Source of the DNA: an uncultured Lachnospiraceae bacterium
GTDB taxonomy: Bacteria > Bacillota > Clostridia > Lachnospirales > Lachnospiraceae
Length of the DNA stretch: 64,000 nucleotides
NCBI GenBank assembly: GCA_910577825.1
Contig: CAJTOK010000001.1
Location: forward strand, 1 to 64,000
Direction: 5' to 3'
Below the pieces are notes generated by a model. The model saw only the letters and a program-made list of their open reading frames with translations. It did no database searches and was not told the origin of the DNA. The position numbers and the translations under genes were made by a program. Every line of letters begins with the position of its first letter. The first letter of the stretch is position 1. Below, one piece after another: positions 43,282 to 53,041 of the stretch.

Positions 43282-44469
43282 TCATTCTGCTTTTTTTAAA
43301 GTTGTTAAGTTCTTTTTATAATATGCTATATATGCTACTGGAATAATACATCTCATTAATCCACAAATATAATATGATTCAGTATTATCTGTTATATATA
43401 AAACTGATGTGTAAACTGCTGTTAAAAAAAATATATATGCAGAATCATATCCATATCTGTTTTTTATTCTTCTTGTAATTCCAACAAAATAATACCAAAG
43501 CCAGATTAAATATGGTATAAAACCAATTTCAACAAACATTTTAATATAATCTGAGTGAACATGCATAAAAGGAGCAAATTTATCTAACATCAAAACCTTT
43601 ACACTTCCTCTTCCTAATCCAAAGAAAGTATAGGAAAAATTTGTCTGGCTCATAATATAACTCCAAAAATAATTGCGGGACATAACATCGATTTTATATT
43701 TGTCTAAAAATGAATCAAGAAATGTTTCATCTGACAGTAAATAAATTATACCAATACCAAATATAAAAATAAAAATACCCATCACAATACATGCCCTAAA
43801 TCTATTTTTCTTATTCATTTTAAATAAAACTAAATAAGAAAACAGTGTTGCAGCTACTGCAACTAAACCAATTCTTTTTACACCTAAAGCAAAAATAAGT
43901 AAAAACATAGTGGCCAGGAAAATAGAATTTCTTTTGTTTGTAATTTTCATTGCAAGAAATAATACTAAAAAATATCCGCTAGACAGGACAATATCATCCA
44001 TTTCAAACACATTGCCAGAAAAATCTTTAACTATAAAAACCTGTCTGATTCCATCAATTACTGGCTGCAAACCACTGCTACATATTATCAATATTATCTT
44101 AACAATCCAGGCAATTAATAATGCCACAAATGTATCTATACATCCCCTCATTCCCCATGCATAAACTGCACATACCGCTATTAAGACAGGCAAATAAGTA
44201 ATTAAATTTGTACTTAAAACCTGGTAGCCAGCTACCCCTATAAGAACTAAAATACATGTATATATATGGATAATTAAACATGGCAAAAAAAACCAACAAA
44301 ATAAAATTTTACAATCATCCTTTGGTAATCCCGAATTTCCTTTTCTTCCCAAAATACCTATTACTATTGCTAATCCCCCGACTATTACCTGGATTAAGTT
44401 ATTACCAAGAAAAGCAACACACATAGATATAATATATGGAATTTCATACATTTTTATTTTTATGGACAC
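43282..44469 (-). CDS. Wzy-like polysaccharide polymerase
   Basis: A membrane protein of about 395 residues with around eleven hydrophobic segments and no ATPase or transferase motif. A long loop near the end, FSYTFFGLGRGSVKVLMLDK then FMHVHSDYIKMFVEIGFIPY, fits the Wzy/O-antigen-ligase pattern (Gly-x-Gly, then His-Asp/Ser-x-Tyr before a membrane segment). As the only such protein in the locus it is the likely repeat-unit polymerase. The GTG at 44469 is used; an ATG at 44451 is 17 nt from GAGG. Wzy proteins are poorly conserved, so the call rests on topology and context. Confidence 0.75.
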   Translation of the reverse strand: MSIKIKMYEIPYIISMCVAFLGNNLIQVIVGGLAIVIGILGRKGNSGLPKDDCKILFCWFFLPCLIIHIYTCILVLIGVAGYQVLSTNLITYLPVLIAVCAVYAWGMRGCIDTFVALLIAWIVKIILIICSSGLQPVIDGIRQVFIVKDFSGNVFEMDDIVLSSGYFLVLFLAMKITNKRNSIFLATMFLLIFALGVKRIGLVAVAATLFSYLVLFKMNKKNRFRACIVMGIFIFIFGIGIIYLLSDETFLDSFLDKYKIDVMSRNYFWSYIMSQTNFSYTFFGLGRGSVKVLMLDKFAPFMHVHSDYIKMFVEIGFIPYLIWLWYYFVGITRRIKNRYGYDSAYIFFLTAVYTSVLYITDNTESYYICGLMRCIIPVAYIAYYKKNLTTLKKAE

Positions 44470-44632
44470 CTCATTTATATTCCTTTCCCCAATTTATGAT
44501 TATAAACCATTAATAAATCTAATCTATTTTATTTTTCCATAAAACTTTTAATACATGTAACTTTGCATATTAACATAATATTCATGCTTTCACTCCAATA
44601 AATTATTTTATATCTAAAAAAGAAATACAAAA

Positions 44633-45772
44633 CTATAAGTTTCTAATACATTTCTTATAAAGTCCTTCTATCCTATGTATTTCTTTTTTCAAATCATATA
44701 AATCACAAACAATTTTAACCTGTTCATCACCCATGCGCTGGTTTCCAAATTTTATAACAATATTTGCCCATACGTTAGGATTTTGGTTAAGTGAACAGAA
44801 CTTAATTCCATTAGCAATATTTACAGATTTAGAAATAGTATCAGAAATTACAGCCCTAAGTCCATTTATCTGGGCCTCAACCAATACAAATGGAAATCCC
44901 TCATAATAAGATGGAAGAACAAAACAATCCATAGCCTGGTAATAATTTTCTGCACTCTCTTGTTGTCCTGTAAATATTACCTTTTTATCCAGACTTAATT
45001 TTCTTATTTTTTCCTTTATATTATTAAATAATGACCCATCTCCAACCAAAAGTAATTTGCTATCAGGATTAAGTCCAGCAATTTTCTCAAAAATGTCAAC
45101 TAAAAAACCATGATTTTTCTGATATTCAAAACGACCAATATGGCCAATCACAAACTCGTGTTCTTCTATTCCCAGCAATTGCCGTGTTCTCTCCCGTATA
45201 TTGTTATCAAAGATATAGTTATCAATATTAATAGCATTATTTATTAGATAATACTTATTTGATTTTATGAAATTTTTTGTATACTTACTTTCTCCAGCTA
45301 CATCAGAACAGCTGAAACCATAATCAATTATTTTACTTAATATAACCTTCAAAACAAATCTGCTGCACTTATCTAAAAATGTATTTTTAGGAAGCCCTGG
45401 GTTGTGTGAATGTGTAATAACCTTGGTTTTACTATATAAAAATCCTGGAATTGCACTTCTAAATAATCCTGCCAGAGAACATGAATGGCAATGGATAATG
45501 TCATAATCATTTTCTGATAATATTTTTTTTACAGCTTTTATTTGTTCCAACAGACAAATTAATTTGTTATTACTTCTACTTGTACAAAAATATACTTTAC
45601 TGCCTGAAGCTAATATTTCCTCATAAAAATCCAGCCGTTTATCATCAAAAACTACAAAATCGACTTGGAACTCAGACTTATCTATATTACGGAACAAATT
45701 CATTACAAAAATTTCATTACCACCAAGTCCAAGTGAACCTACAGATTGTAAAATTCTTATTCTGCCTTTCAT
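44633..45772 (-). CDS. GT4 family glycosyltransferase
   Basis: A 379-residue GT-B enzyme. RILQSVGSLGLGGNEIFVMN is the N-terminal acceptor-side loop, DIIHCHSCSLAGLFRSA follows, IGHIGRFEYQKNHGFLVDIF is the linker of the donor domain, and LPSYYEGFPFVLVEAQ carries the Glu-x7-Glu donor motif. It should add a sugar from a nucleotide donor with retention. It has AGGTG before the ATG. The neighbouring GT4 enzyme is a paralogue of the same fold. The specific linkage is unknown. Confidence 0.92.
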   Translation of the reverse strand: MKGRIRILQSVGSLGLGGNEIFVMNLFRNIDKSEFQVDFVVFDDKRLDFYEEILASGSKVYFCTSRSNNKLICLLEQIKAVKKILSENDYDIIHCHSCSLAGLFRSAIPGFLYSKTKVITHSHNPGLPKNTFLDKCSRFVLKVILSKIIDYGFSCSDVAGESKYTKNFIKSNKYYLINNAINIDNYIFDNNIRERTRQLLGIEEHEFVIGHIGRFEYQKNHGFLVDIFEKIAGLNPDSKLLLVGDGSLFNNIKEKIRKLSLDKKVIFTGQQESAENYYQAMDCFVLPSYYEGFPFVLVEAQINGLRAVISDTISKSVNIANGIKFCSLNQNPNVWANIVIKFGNQRMGDEQVKIVCDLYDLKKEIHRIEGLYKKCIRNL

Positions 45773-45908
45773 GTTTGCACCTACTTATAAACTTTAATTT
45801 TTTGCCAGTTTATTAATAACTTTTGTGAACCTGGCATATATTAATATTGTTGGTCTTATTAAATCCATACACAATTCCACTTAAGGTTTATTAAACCATA
45901 ACAAAATC

Positions 45909-46997
45909 TTACTTATTATCTAAATATATTTTTCTTAATTTATAAGCTTCAATATTTATATTATATCCAGCTGCAGTAATGCTCTTATACGCTTCTTCAG
46001 AAACATCTGTACGATTATCAAAATCTATAAGTGAAATTATTTCTGCCCATTTAACAGGAGATTCATTTAAACTTAAATATTGAATAAGACCTGTTACTTT
46101 CGTTTCTTTTGGAACTACATCAGAACATACACACCTAAGACCAGATGCCTGGGCTTCTATTAAAGCCATTCCCAATCCTTCAAATACAGATGTAAACACA
46201 AAAACATCCATTGCTTGCAATATTGGTGCAGTATCTTCAACCATACCTAGAAAAAGAACAAAATCAGAAATTCCTAAATCATATGCTTCCTTTTTTAATT
46301 GCCCTTCTAATTCACCACCACCAGCAATTATAAGAAATGCATTATCCTTTACTTTCTTTATTTCAGAAAACACTCTTAATAAATAACTATGGTTTTTAGG
46401 AGGATTAAGTTTACCAACATTACCCACAACAAATTTATTTTCAAGATTATATTTATTTCTAAACTGTTCTCTTAACTGTCTATCAAATTTATAATGGTTA
46501 ATATCAATAGCATTATTAAGAATTTTATAGCCCTTCTTAAAAAGCCATTCTCCAGCCTGATTAGATACTGCTATTCCAACAGTATAACTATTTCTAAATA
46601 TAGAAGTTAAGATTTTATGGATTAAAGGATAATTAGTCCTTGTTGTATGTCCATGTGCCAATCTTTGTTTAATGCCACAAAATCTGGCTATTTGCAATTC
46701 TATAGCCATAGTTGAACTATTGCCATTAACATGAATAATATCATATTTCTCTTTTTTAAGTAATTTTACCAAATTAAATAAATATTTTAATAAGCTTCTT
46801 TTTCTGTTTCCAAGGCAAAAATATCTTGAATTATTAACATATAATTTTGATAATAAATTTTTTGGTACAACATTAGTTGAAGCAAAATCTATTTGAATGT
46901 CCTTCTTGTCCATGGCATTGTAATAATTCATCATTACAGAAGTTAGTCCGCCATATGATACAAAATCAGTGGTAATCACAATTAATATTTTTTTCAT
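45909..46997 (-). CDS. GT4 family glycosyltransferase
   Basis: A 362-residue GT-B enzyme. VSYGGLTSVMMNYYNAMDKK opens it, DIIHVNGNSSTMAIELQIAR and LAHGHTTRTNYPLIHK are in the first domain, VGNVGKLNPPKNHSYLLRVF starts the donor domain, and FTSVFEGLGMALIEAQ is the Glu-x7-Glu region. It is the third transferase gene of the leftward locus and lies between the other GT4 gene and the CDP-glycerol-type transferase. Donor and acceptor are unknown. Confidence 0.92.
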   Translation of the reverse strand: MKKILIVITTDFVSYGGLTSVMMNYYNAMDKKDIQIDFASTNVVPKNLLSKLYVNNSRYFCLGNRKRSLLKYLFNLVKLLKKEKYDIIHVNGNSSTMAIELQIARFCGIKQRLAHGHTTRTNYPLIHKILTSIFRNSYTVGIAVSNQAGEWLFKKGYKILNNAIDINHYKFDRQLREQFRNKYNLENKFVVGNVGKLNPPKNHSYLLRVFSEIKKVKDNAFLIIAGGGELEGQLKKEAYDLGISDFVLFLGMVEDTAPILQAMDVFVFTSVFEGLGMALIEAQASGLRCVCSDVVPKETKVTGLIQYLSLNESPVKWAEIISLIDFDNRTDVSEEAYKSITAAGYNINIEAYKLRKIYLDNK

Positions 46998-47044
46998 TTA
47001 TATTCTCATCTTGGTGGGTTATATATTATATTTCCCTAATGTTA

Positions 47045-48202
47045 TCATCTATATATCATACTCAATTCCAGGATTCTTTCACAACTTTTCCCATCATCAT
47101 ATTTATGTATAATATCTCTCACAGATAATCTCTGCTTTTTATAATTATCTATACCTTTAGAAAAGTCTTCTAAAAATTTCCAAAAATCTTCTTCTGTATA
47201 AATAAGATGTCCTGGCATATAATCTTTTACATTATTAAATACAAATCCACGTTTTTGTTGATATTCTTCAAAATCTGGAATTACATAAGCAACAGGTTTA
47301 TTTGTTAAAAGGAACTGCAAAGAAGCAGAACTATAATCACCTATCAATCCATCGGCTTGTGCCATCAAATCATATAAATTCATACCTTCATTAATAAAAT
47401 TTTCATTTGAATATATTTTAAGATGTGAGTAATTTTCCTGTTTATATTTTCCTAATGTCTGGCTTGGATGTATTTTAACAATTAACAGGCAATTATGTAT
47501 AGCCAAATGGTCATTTAATATTTTATATTTTTCTTCATTAAATAAAGGAATTAAATCTTCCTGGCTTGAATCATTATATCCGAGATAATCAGATTGCCTG
47601 AATGTAGGTACCCATAATAAAACCTTATTATAAGCAGAATAATCTTTTTGTGTAAGCGGATATATAATTCTATCAACCATAGGTTCACTACATACCTTTA
47701 TACAATTTTCTGGACATAAATATTCTTTTGAAAAAATAGGAATATATATTTCAGAAGGTGCAATCATATAAGTAAAAAATAACTCATCCCCATTATTAAT
47801 CTTAGTAAGTGCCCCCATTGTTTTATAATCTGTAATACCATGATTCATATGTATAACAATTTGTTTTTTACTTGGTTTTATTGGAAGCTGTCCTGCAGTA
47901 TAAAAAACATGTTTTGCCTTCAAATACCACTTTATTGCACCTATATGGTTTACAAAAAGTACATTTTTTTCATTACAGCCAAAATAATAATCCGATTCTA
48001 CTGAACAAATAATATTATATTTCTCATTAAATCCTTCCCTGACCAAATAATCATACAAAGGTTCTAAATTAAAACCAAGCCCTTTATTACCCATATATAA
48101 TAAAATTATATTGTCCTTTTTAGGATAAATTTTATTTATTAGAGTAATCCCCTTAAATACCGTAGATTTTAGGATTTTTTTAATCATTACATTTTTTATC
48201 AT
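47045..48202 (-). CDS. CDP-glycerol glycerophosphotransferase family protein
   Basis: A 385-residue TagB/TagF-like enzyme. HMNHGITDYKTMGALTK holds the conserved His-x-x-His/Gly-Ile region, LLIVKIHPSQTLGKYKQ the Lys-x-His-Pro motif, and GLIGDYSSASLQFLLTNKPV the Asp-Tyr-Ser-Ser site. In the family these bind CDP-glycerol and transfer glycerol phosphate. The locus also encodes a TagD-like cytidylyltransferase at 33584, so a glycerol-phosphate or related substituent on the polymer is supported by two genes. The start has GAGGATAATT before ATG. Confidence 0.9.
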   Translation of the reverse strand: MIKNVMIKKILKSTVFKGITLINKIYPKKDNIILLYMGNKGLGFNLEPLYDYLVREGFNEKYNIICSVESDYYFGCNEKNVLFVNHIGAIKWYLKAKHVFYTAGQLPIKPSKKQIVIHMNHGITDYKTMGALTKINNGDELFFTYMIAPSEIYIPIFSKEYLCPENCIKVCSEPMVDRIIYPLTQKDYSAYNKVLLWVPTFRQSDYLGYNDSSQEDLIPLFNEEKYKILNDHLAIHNCLLIVKIHPSQTLGKYKQENYSHLKIYSNENFINEGMNLYDLMAQADGLIGDYSSASLQFLLTNKPVAYVIPDFEEYQQKRGFVFNNVKDYMPGHLIYTEEDFWKFLEDFSKGIDNYKKQRLSVRDIIHKYDDGKSCERILELSMIYR

Positions 48203-48314
48203 AATTATCCTCTTATTCTAAAAAAATCCGTATCTAAATTCTTTACTTATTATTCTTGTATGCATACTAAACATATTATTTTTCCTTTACAACTATCCTG
48301 TTAAATATTTATAT

Positions 48315-48809
48315 TTACAATAATTCTTCTATAATTTTTTCTAGCTTATTACAAAACAAAAAATTATTAGAATCATTTTTATTATTCATATTTTGGATTA
48401 TGTCTTCATAATTCAAAATTAATCCTTCTAATTGATTAATATTTAATACTCCAATTATATTCTTTTTTCTTTTTTCTACCTCACAGCAAAAATCCACCTG
48501 ATGATTATTAACATGTTCACCATACTGTTTTTGCCTAGGAACTACGATTGGAATTTTTCCATATTGTAAAGGCATAATAAAACTTGCCGGACCTCCATGT
48601 GTAATCACAATCCGAGCTTCTTTTATATTTTTAAGCATCTCATCATAAGAAAATAATCTGCTCCATCTGCAATACTTAGGTGTATATGTACAAAATCCTA
48701 TTTGTATAACTATCTCATCATCAATCTTGTAATTCCCTTTAAGATTATCCATATATTTAATTAGTCGGTTAAATTGTTGTTCATGTGTTCCTACTGTTAC
48801 AAAAATCAT
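48315..48809 (-). CDS. Alg13-like glycosyltransferase subunit (PssE/Cps14G type)
   Basis: A 164-residue half-enzyme. MIFVTVGTHEQQFNRLIKYM is the canonical start; ITHGGPASFIMPLQYGKIPI then VPRQKQYGEHVNNHQVDF is the UDP-sugar-binding part of GT28 C-terminal domains. It needs the Alg14-like membrane subunit encoded 89 bp upstream to be active. Pairs of this kind add the second sugar of streptococcal and rhizobial repeat units. A GGAG site precedes the ATG. Confidence 0.92.
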   Translation of the reverse strand: MIFVTVGTHEQQFNRLIKYMDNLKGNYKIDDEIVIQIGFCTYTPKYCRWSRLFSYDEMLKNIKEARIVITHGGPASFIMPLQYGKIPIVVPRQKQYGEHVNNHQVDFCCEVEKRKKNIIGVLNINQLEGLILNYEDIIQNMNNKNDSNNFLFCNKLEKIIEELL

Positions 48810-48898
48810 ATATATCTTATCTCCACTCCTATTTTGGTTATGCCAAAAACATATATAGTGTATACAACATTCTATTACTTATTTCTATATATTAAATA

Positions 48899-49375
48899 TT
48901 AAAATATACTTCCCAGATTAATTGACTTTTTATAAACTTTCCTTTGTTCTTCCCATTGTACAATAAATTTATCAGCAACTGGATAAACTATCTTTCCTGT
49001 TATTGTTGGCTTATCGATACGGTCAAAAACTTCTATATATATTAATTTAGCTCCATAAATCTTTCCAATATAAAAGAATGGTACAGCAACTGCTGCTCCT
49101 GAAGAGATAATTAAATCAGGTCTTTCTTTTTTTAATATTTTGTATGCAACAACAGTATTTTTTATTAAATTTTTTATATTACGGTTTGTAGGATAATAAC
49201 AAAAATACACTTTTTCACCATTCAAAATACTTTTTGCATCTTCTTTATTAAATGTAACCCAAAATCTATCCTTACTTTCCCAAATAGATTTTAGCATATA
49301 TAAATGTGTCAAATGCCCGCCTGAAGAACCAACTAAGCAAATTTTATAATTTTTATTATTTTTTACTAATTTCAT
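48899..49375 (-). CDS. Alg14-like glycosyltransferase subunit (PssD/Cps14F type)
   Basis: A 158-residue half-enzyme: YKICLVGSSGGHLTHLYMLK opens the Alg14 fold, FCYYPTNRNIKNLIKNTVVA is its middle, and PDLIISSGAAVAVPFFYIGK the acceptor-side loop. It provides the membrane and acceptor half for the Alg13-like subunit. It is the first gene of the leftward locus as seen here. No priming phosphoglycosyltransferase or Wzz/Wze-type chain-length genes are present upstream, so the locus must rely on genes elsewhere or has lost its 5' part. Confidence 0.92.
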   Translation of the reverse strand: MKLVKNNKNYKICLVGSSGGHLTHLYMLKSIWESKDRFWVTFNKEDAKSILNGEKVYFCYYPTNRNIKNLIKNTVVAYKILKKERPDLIISSGAAVAVPFFYIGKIYGAKLIYIEVFDRIDKPTITGKIVYPVADKFIVQWEEQRKVYKKSINLGSIF

Positions 49376-49877
49376 GTTAAATTCTCCTAAAAATTATACT
49401 TTACTATTTAAATTATTAAATATCTTTGTAATTATTTTAATATATTTTTATTTAATCTTTATAATAAATTTATACAGTTTTATTAATTATTATATATGTT
49501 TTATTTTTAAATAATTTTTAAATTTTAAAAATACATTTAATAAAAAAATATTATATAATTATATTTTTATTTATAGCATTATAAAGATAATATTTTAATA
49601 AATTAGATATTTATACTTAAATTTATATAATTTTACATGCTTTATTTACTACAATTTATATATTTATACAATATATTACTGTCATTTCCATTTATAGTAA
49701 TCCAATAAAATATTAATAATATTGTCAAATAATGTATAATAAAAATAGAAGTGATAAAAATGCTGAACAATGAAACAAGAGAATTATTAATAGAAACATA
49801 TAAAAATTATATAGCTTGTACTTGCATTTTTATATCCTCTAATTAAAACTATATATTAAGATCTTCTTGCAACCCTC
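49376..49877. other. Very AT-rich spacer upstream of the polysaccharide locus
   Basis: About 500 bases of strongly AT-rich sequence with no convincing gene. A TATAAT on the minus strand (49398-49393) is close to the start codon at 49375 but lacks a good -35. A 28-codon plus-strand frame (49760-49846, MLNNETRELLIETYKNYIAC start) has a weak GAAGTG site and no recognisable family, so it is not called as a gene. The spacer separates the locus from the recombinase relics. Confidence 0.6.
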
Positions 49878-51167
49878 TTACCTGATACCTTTAAGAAAAG
49901 CATCTCTCAGCACCATCCACTGCCCATACCTGTCACATATTGCCCCAGTTCCTATTCCCATCACATATGCCACACTGTACACATCCCCTCCAGCCTGTAA
50001 GCACATTACTGCAAATGTATCTCTTAGCCGCTGGTAATTCAGGTCTTCAATCCATGCTGTTTCACCTACATTTTTTAAACGGTACTGTAATGTCCTGCTG
50101 TCTGGTGGTGAATAGTTTATATATTCTTCCATTTCTGGTAATGAATTTTTATTTATTGTTTTTTTATTACAGATGTTTCTTTACACTTTATCTTTTCAAC
50201 AACAGCTTCTTTTTTATTTCCAATTTTCTTATCCACTTCTACTACATAACTTTCTTCTGGTGGTTTTTTGTTTTCATAAATAACTTTTAGCAAATTATGC
50301 AGTTTTTCTGGTATTATAAATTCATGGCATTCTTTTTCTGGAAGTTCACATTCCGCAATAATTGTTGCTGGCTGGATTTTCCCACTTTTTTTATCATTTG
50401 TGGTATTTCTGCTGTTATCTTCAAAAATTTTATTCTTTTTACTGTTACTTTTTAAATTCCCTGTTTTTTGTTGTATTCTTACCAGATTTCTATGGATATG
50501 GATTTTTCCGTTTTTTAAGTCTATGTCTTTCCATTTTAAACCACATAGTTCTGACAGGCTTATGCCTGTATAAAGCGGCAGTAATACTTGTAACTGTACA
50601 TCCATTTCCTGCTTATCTATAACACAGGCCAGCTGGTGCATTTCCAGTTCTGACAATGGCAGGGCTTCTTTTTTGTTTTTTATTCTATATTCTGCCTGTC
50701 CAAAAGAAATTTCTGGCATAATGCCTTTTTCTGCACCGTATCGGCACATGGCACGCACTATATTCTCTATAAGGTAAAGTGTGTATTGTGAAAAAGATTC
50801 TTCTTTGCCAGTTTTTTTTATGTCATTTTCCTGTTTTAAAAATGCAAGTATTTCTGATAAAATATCTGCATTAAACAGGCTTGCTGGTATTTCACCTATA
50901 TATGGAAGTATGTATTTTTCCATATTGTTCTAATAACATGAATATGAAGATGGGCGCAGGGTACTTTTGATATCTACAGCCCACTGTTCTGCCAGTTCTT
51001 TTATAAGCAATGGTTTTTATTGGCAGAAATGGGTATTCCAGATAAATTTCTTTATGCTGGATGTAATTATAGAAACTGTTTTGTCCTGGAGCATTATAGG
51101 TATCTCCTGTTTTTTGTACCATACAGCTTCCCTCCCCTCTTCTGGCAGAACTATATTAGAATAAATA
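49878..51167 (-). pseudogene. Decayed tyrosine recombinase/integrase
   Basis: Three lesions break one integrase-like frame. Reading leftward from about 51167: EEGREAVWYKKQEIPIM, a TAA at 51019-51017, LAEQWAVDIKSTLRPSSYS, a TAG at 50932-50930, then 256 codons beginning MEKYILPYIGEIPASLFNA. At an A7 run (50159-50165) the frame shifts, and PEMEEYINYSPPDSRTLQYR then QRLRDTFAVMCLQAG continues. Core catalytic positions are also lost: TGISLSELCGLKWKD has Ser instead of the first Arg, and the HxxR box reads QRLR. The product, if any, would not recombine DNA. Confidence 0.8.
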
Positions 51168-51177
51168 CTGTCTGTTG

Positions 51178-51210
51178 CAGTTTACAACATTATAAAAATT
51201 ATGTTGTAAG
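51178..51210. repeat. Inverted repeat, copy 1
   Basis: TTACAACAT (51182-51190) and ATGTTGTAA (51201-51209) form a 9-bp inverted repeat with a 10-nt AT-rich centre, preceded by GCAG. A close second copy lies 200 bp to the right inside a recombinase relic. Confidence 0.6.
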
Positions 51211-51237
51211 CTCTGACACTATGGAATGATAGCACAT

Positions 51238-51745
51238 TTATTTTTGTTTTTCAAGGTCTTTTATGAAAAAAATTATACATTTTTGCTGGTTCTTCTTTCC
51301 AAAGAAGCAAATTTCATAAATATTATTTATTTTTGACATAAAAAGCAATCCATTATAAATGCTTGTATAATCCTTTGCTGGTGCAGTTTGCAACATAATT
51401 TTTATTATGTTGTAAGTTTTTTGTATACCCCATTTACCAATGGCCAGATTTATGCTGTCCAGTTGTTTCTGGTATTCTTTGCTTGTTGCCATTATGTAAA
51501 TTCTTGTTGTTTCAATGCTGCTATGTTCTAATATGTCTGCAAGTTTGGCTATATCTTTATATGTTGCTGCGGTTTACAGGATTTCCGTTTCTTGTGCAGA
51601 ATACTGCCACCTGGTTTGTGCCGTTTTTATGTATATAGTATAAAAGCCTGGTTTGTAATGCTTTTGGAATAAGGATTTTTCGGCTGTGTCTACAAGTTTT
51701 TTATATTCTTCTCTGGATATTGGTTTTTGTGCAAAAAAATAAAAC
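51238..51745 (-). pseudogene. Second decayed tyrosine recombinase
   Basis: Pieces of an integrase lie in different frames: PISREEYKKLVDTAEKSLFQ and KHYKPGFYTIYIK (from about 51720), then NQVAVFCTRNGNPVNRSNI in a second frame, then AKLADILEHSSIETTRIYIM, the region around the active-site Tyr, leading into an 84-codon open frame (ATSKEYQKQLDSINLAIGKW) ending at 51238. The parts between NRSNI and AKLAD, including the HxxR box, have been deleted. It is a separate copy from the neighbouring integrase relic. Confidence 0.8.
51384..51416. repeat. Inverted repeat, copy 2
   Basis: CAACATAAT (51391-51399) and ATTATGTTG (51404-51412) pair around 4 T. The flanks match copy 1 (CAGTTT before, TAAG after). 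Confidence 0.6.
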
Positions 51746-51769
51746 TCTTATATTTTTCATAAGAGTTTT
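51741..51769 (-). terminator. Terminator of the DUF3737 gene
   Basis: AAAACTCTTAT (51741-51751) pairs with ATAAGAGTTTT (51759-51769) over 11 bp, followed on the minus strand by ATTTTTTT. It is 62 bp past the stop at 51832. Confidence 0.85.
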
Positions 51770-51831
51770 AAAGTTATTATAGTTATAACAGTTTATTGAG
51801 ATTTTTTATATATAATCAAGTTGTAAAGTAT

Positions 51832-52695
51832 TTATGCACAATGGCATTTTCCACTGTTTTTGTCCCCGGTTATTATTTTTCCTTTTGAATTTATGTCGTC
51901 ACGTATGATTTCACCTGCAGATGGTACGTAAATATTGCCAGAGAGCGGGTTTTTTATGCTTATAACTGGTGTTGTGATTACAGCTTCTGTTTCTGATTTT
52001 TCAAAGCATAAATCTGCCCCGTGCATTTCACAGTTTATAAGTTTTAATCCTTTGCAGTAGCAGAGCGGCTGTGTGCCGGTAATTTTACAATTTTCAAATG
52101 TAACGTTTTCGCAGTACCATGCGAGGTACTCTCCTGTTATAATGCTGTTTTTTATTGTTACATTTTTAGCATGCCAGAATGCGTCTTTTGTGTGAAATTC
52201 ACAGCTGTCAAAAACTGAGTTTTCTATATACTGGAATGAATATTTGCCATCAAGGCATACATTATTAAAGTTTAAGTTTGCTGAACGCATCATAAAATAT
52301 TCACCTTGTGCGGTGCAGTCTTTCATTGTTATGTTGTTTACTGACCAGCCAAATTCAGGTGAAATAATGCTGCATCCCTGCATATTTATATTATTGCATT
52401 CCCTGAGGGCTTTGATTCCATGGAGTTTTGAACTGTTAATATTTATATCTTCTGAATACCATAATGCTGCACGGCAGTTTTCTGTCATTTCTGAACCTGA
52501 TATGTTTAACTGGTGGTCATGCCAGAATGGGTAACGCAGGTTAAAGTAACTGCCTGATACTTGTATATCACGGCATTCTTTTAATGCGCTTTCACCATCT
52601 GCCGGCCCGTCGAATTTACAGTTGTTAATTGCCAGGCCGCTGCTTCCATAAAGTGCCCTTTCCATATCAAATATTTTGTTTTCAATTAGTTCCAT
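51832..52695 (-). CDS. DUF3737 right-handed beta-helix protein
   Basis: A 287-residue protein built of short repeating strands, for example NCKFDGPADGESALKECRDI, SGSYFNLRYPFWHDHQLNIS, NVTIKNSIITGEYLAWYCEN, VTFENCKITGTQPLCYCKGL. This is the DUF3737 pattern, predicted to be a parallel beta-helix like pectate lyases but of unknown function. It has no signal peptide, so it is probably cytoplasmic. It has many Cys and Trp. GGGGTA precedes the ATG. It is followed by its own terminator and separated from the recombinase relics. Confidence 0.88.
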   Translation of the reverse strand: MELIENKIFDMERALYGSSGLAINNCKFDGPADGESALKECRDIQVSGSYFNLRYPFWHDHQLNISGSEMTENCRAALWYSEDININSSKLHGIKALRECNNINMQGCSIISPEFGWSVNNITMKDCTAQGEYFMMRSANLNFNNVCLDGKYSFQYIENSVFDSCEFHTKDAFWHAKNVTIKNSIITGEYLAWYCENVTFENCKITGTQPLCYCKGLKLINCEMHGADLCFEKSETEAVITTPVISIKNPLSGNIYVPSAGEIIRDDINSKGKIITGDKNSGKCHCA

Positions 52696-52822
52696 AACAG
52701 ATTACCCCTTTCATTTAATATCTATGGTAATATATTCCAAATGCTTTTCTTGTTTTTCATATTTTAAAAACAATATGAATATATTATAAAAATATCTTTA
52801 ATGTTTTAAATGGAGTGATACA

Positions 52823-52987
52823 ATGCCTGATTGTACCAATTTATATTTTTTATCGGCTATTGCCTGCCAGCTTTCAGAATGTATGTCTGGAGAGGAATTT
52901 GAAAAGCTTACGTCTGACCTGCTGGCTTTAGGTTATATGCTGGAAAATATTTCTGCCAGGAAAAATAACTGTGGGAATTTGCAGTAG
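52823..52987 (+). CDS. DUF6774-like small protein
   Basis: A 54-residue protein: MPDCTNLYFLSAIACQLSEC, then MSGEEFEKLTSDLLALGYML and a basic tail. Length and the CxLSEC-xxxEL-type pattern fit DUF6774, small proteins common in Lachnospiraceae with unknown function. TGGAGTG lies before the ATG. It is followed by a strong hairpin and is convergent with the HSP90-associated operon. Confidence 0.65.
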   Translation: MPDCTNLYFLSAIACQLSECMSGEEFEKLTSDLLALGYMLENISARKNNCGNLQ

Positions 52988-53041
52988 TTGTTCCAGACTG
53001 CTTCCTGCCATGTACTACAAAAGAAGGACATATAAATGCCG

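Noticed and set aside
49760..49846. 28-codon frame in the AT-rich spacer
   Set aside because: Weak ribosome site, no recognisable family and very AT-rich surroundings; it may be chance.
50130..50170. Programmed -1 frameshift making a working integrase
   Set aside because: A slippery A7 is present, but two upstream nonsense codons and lost catalytic residues show that the gene is dead.
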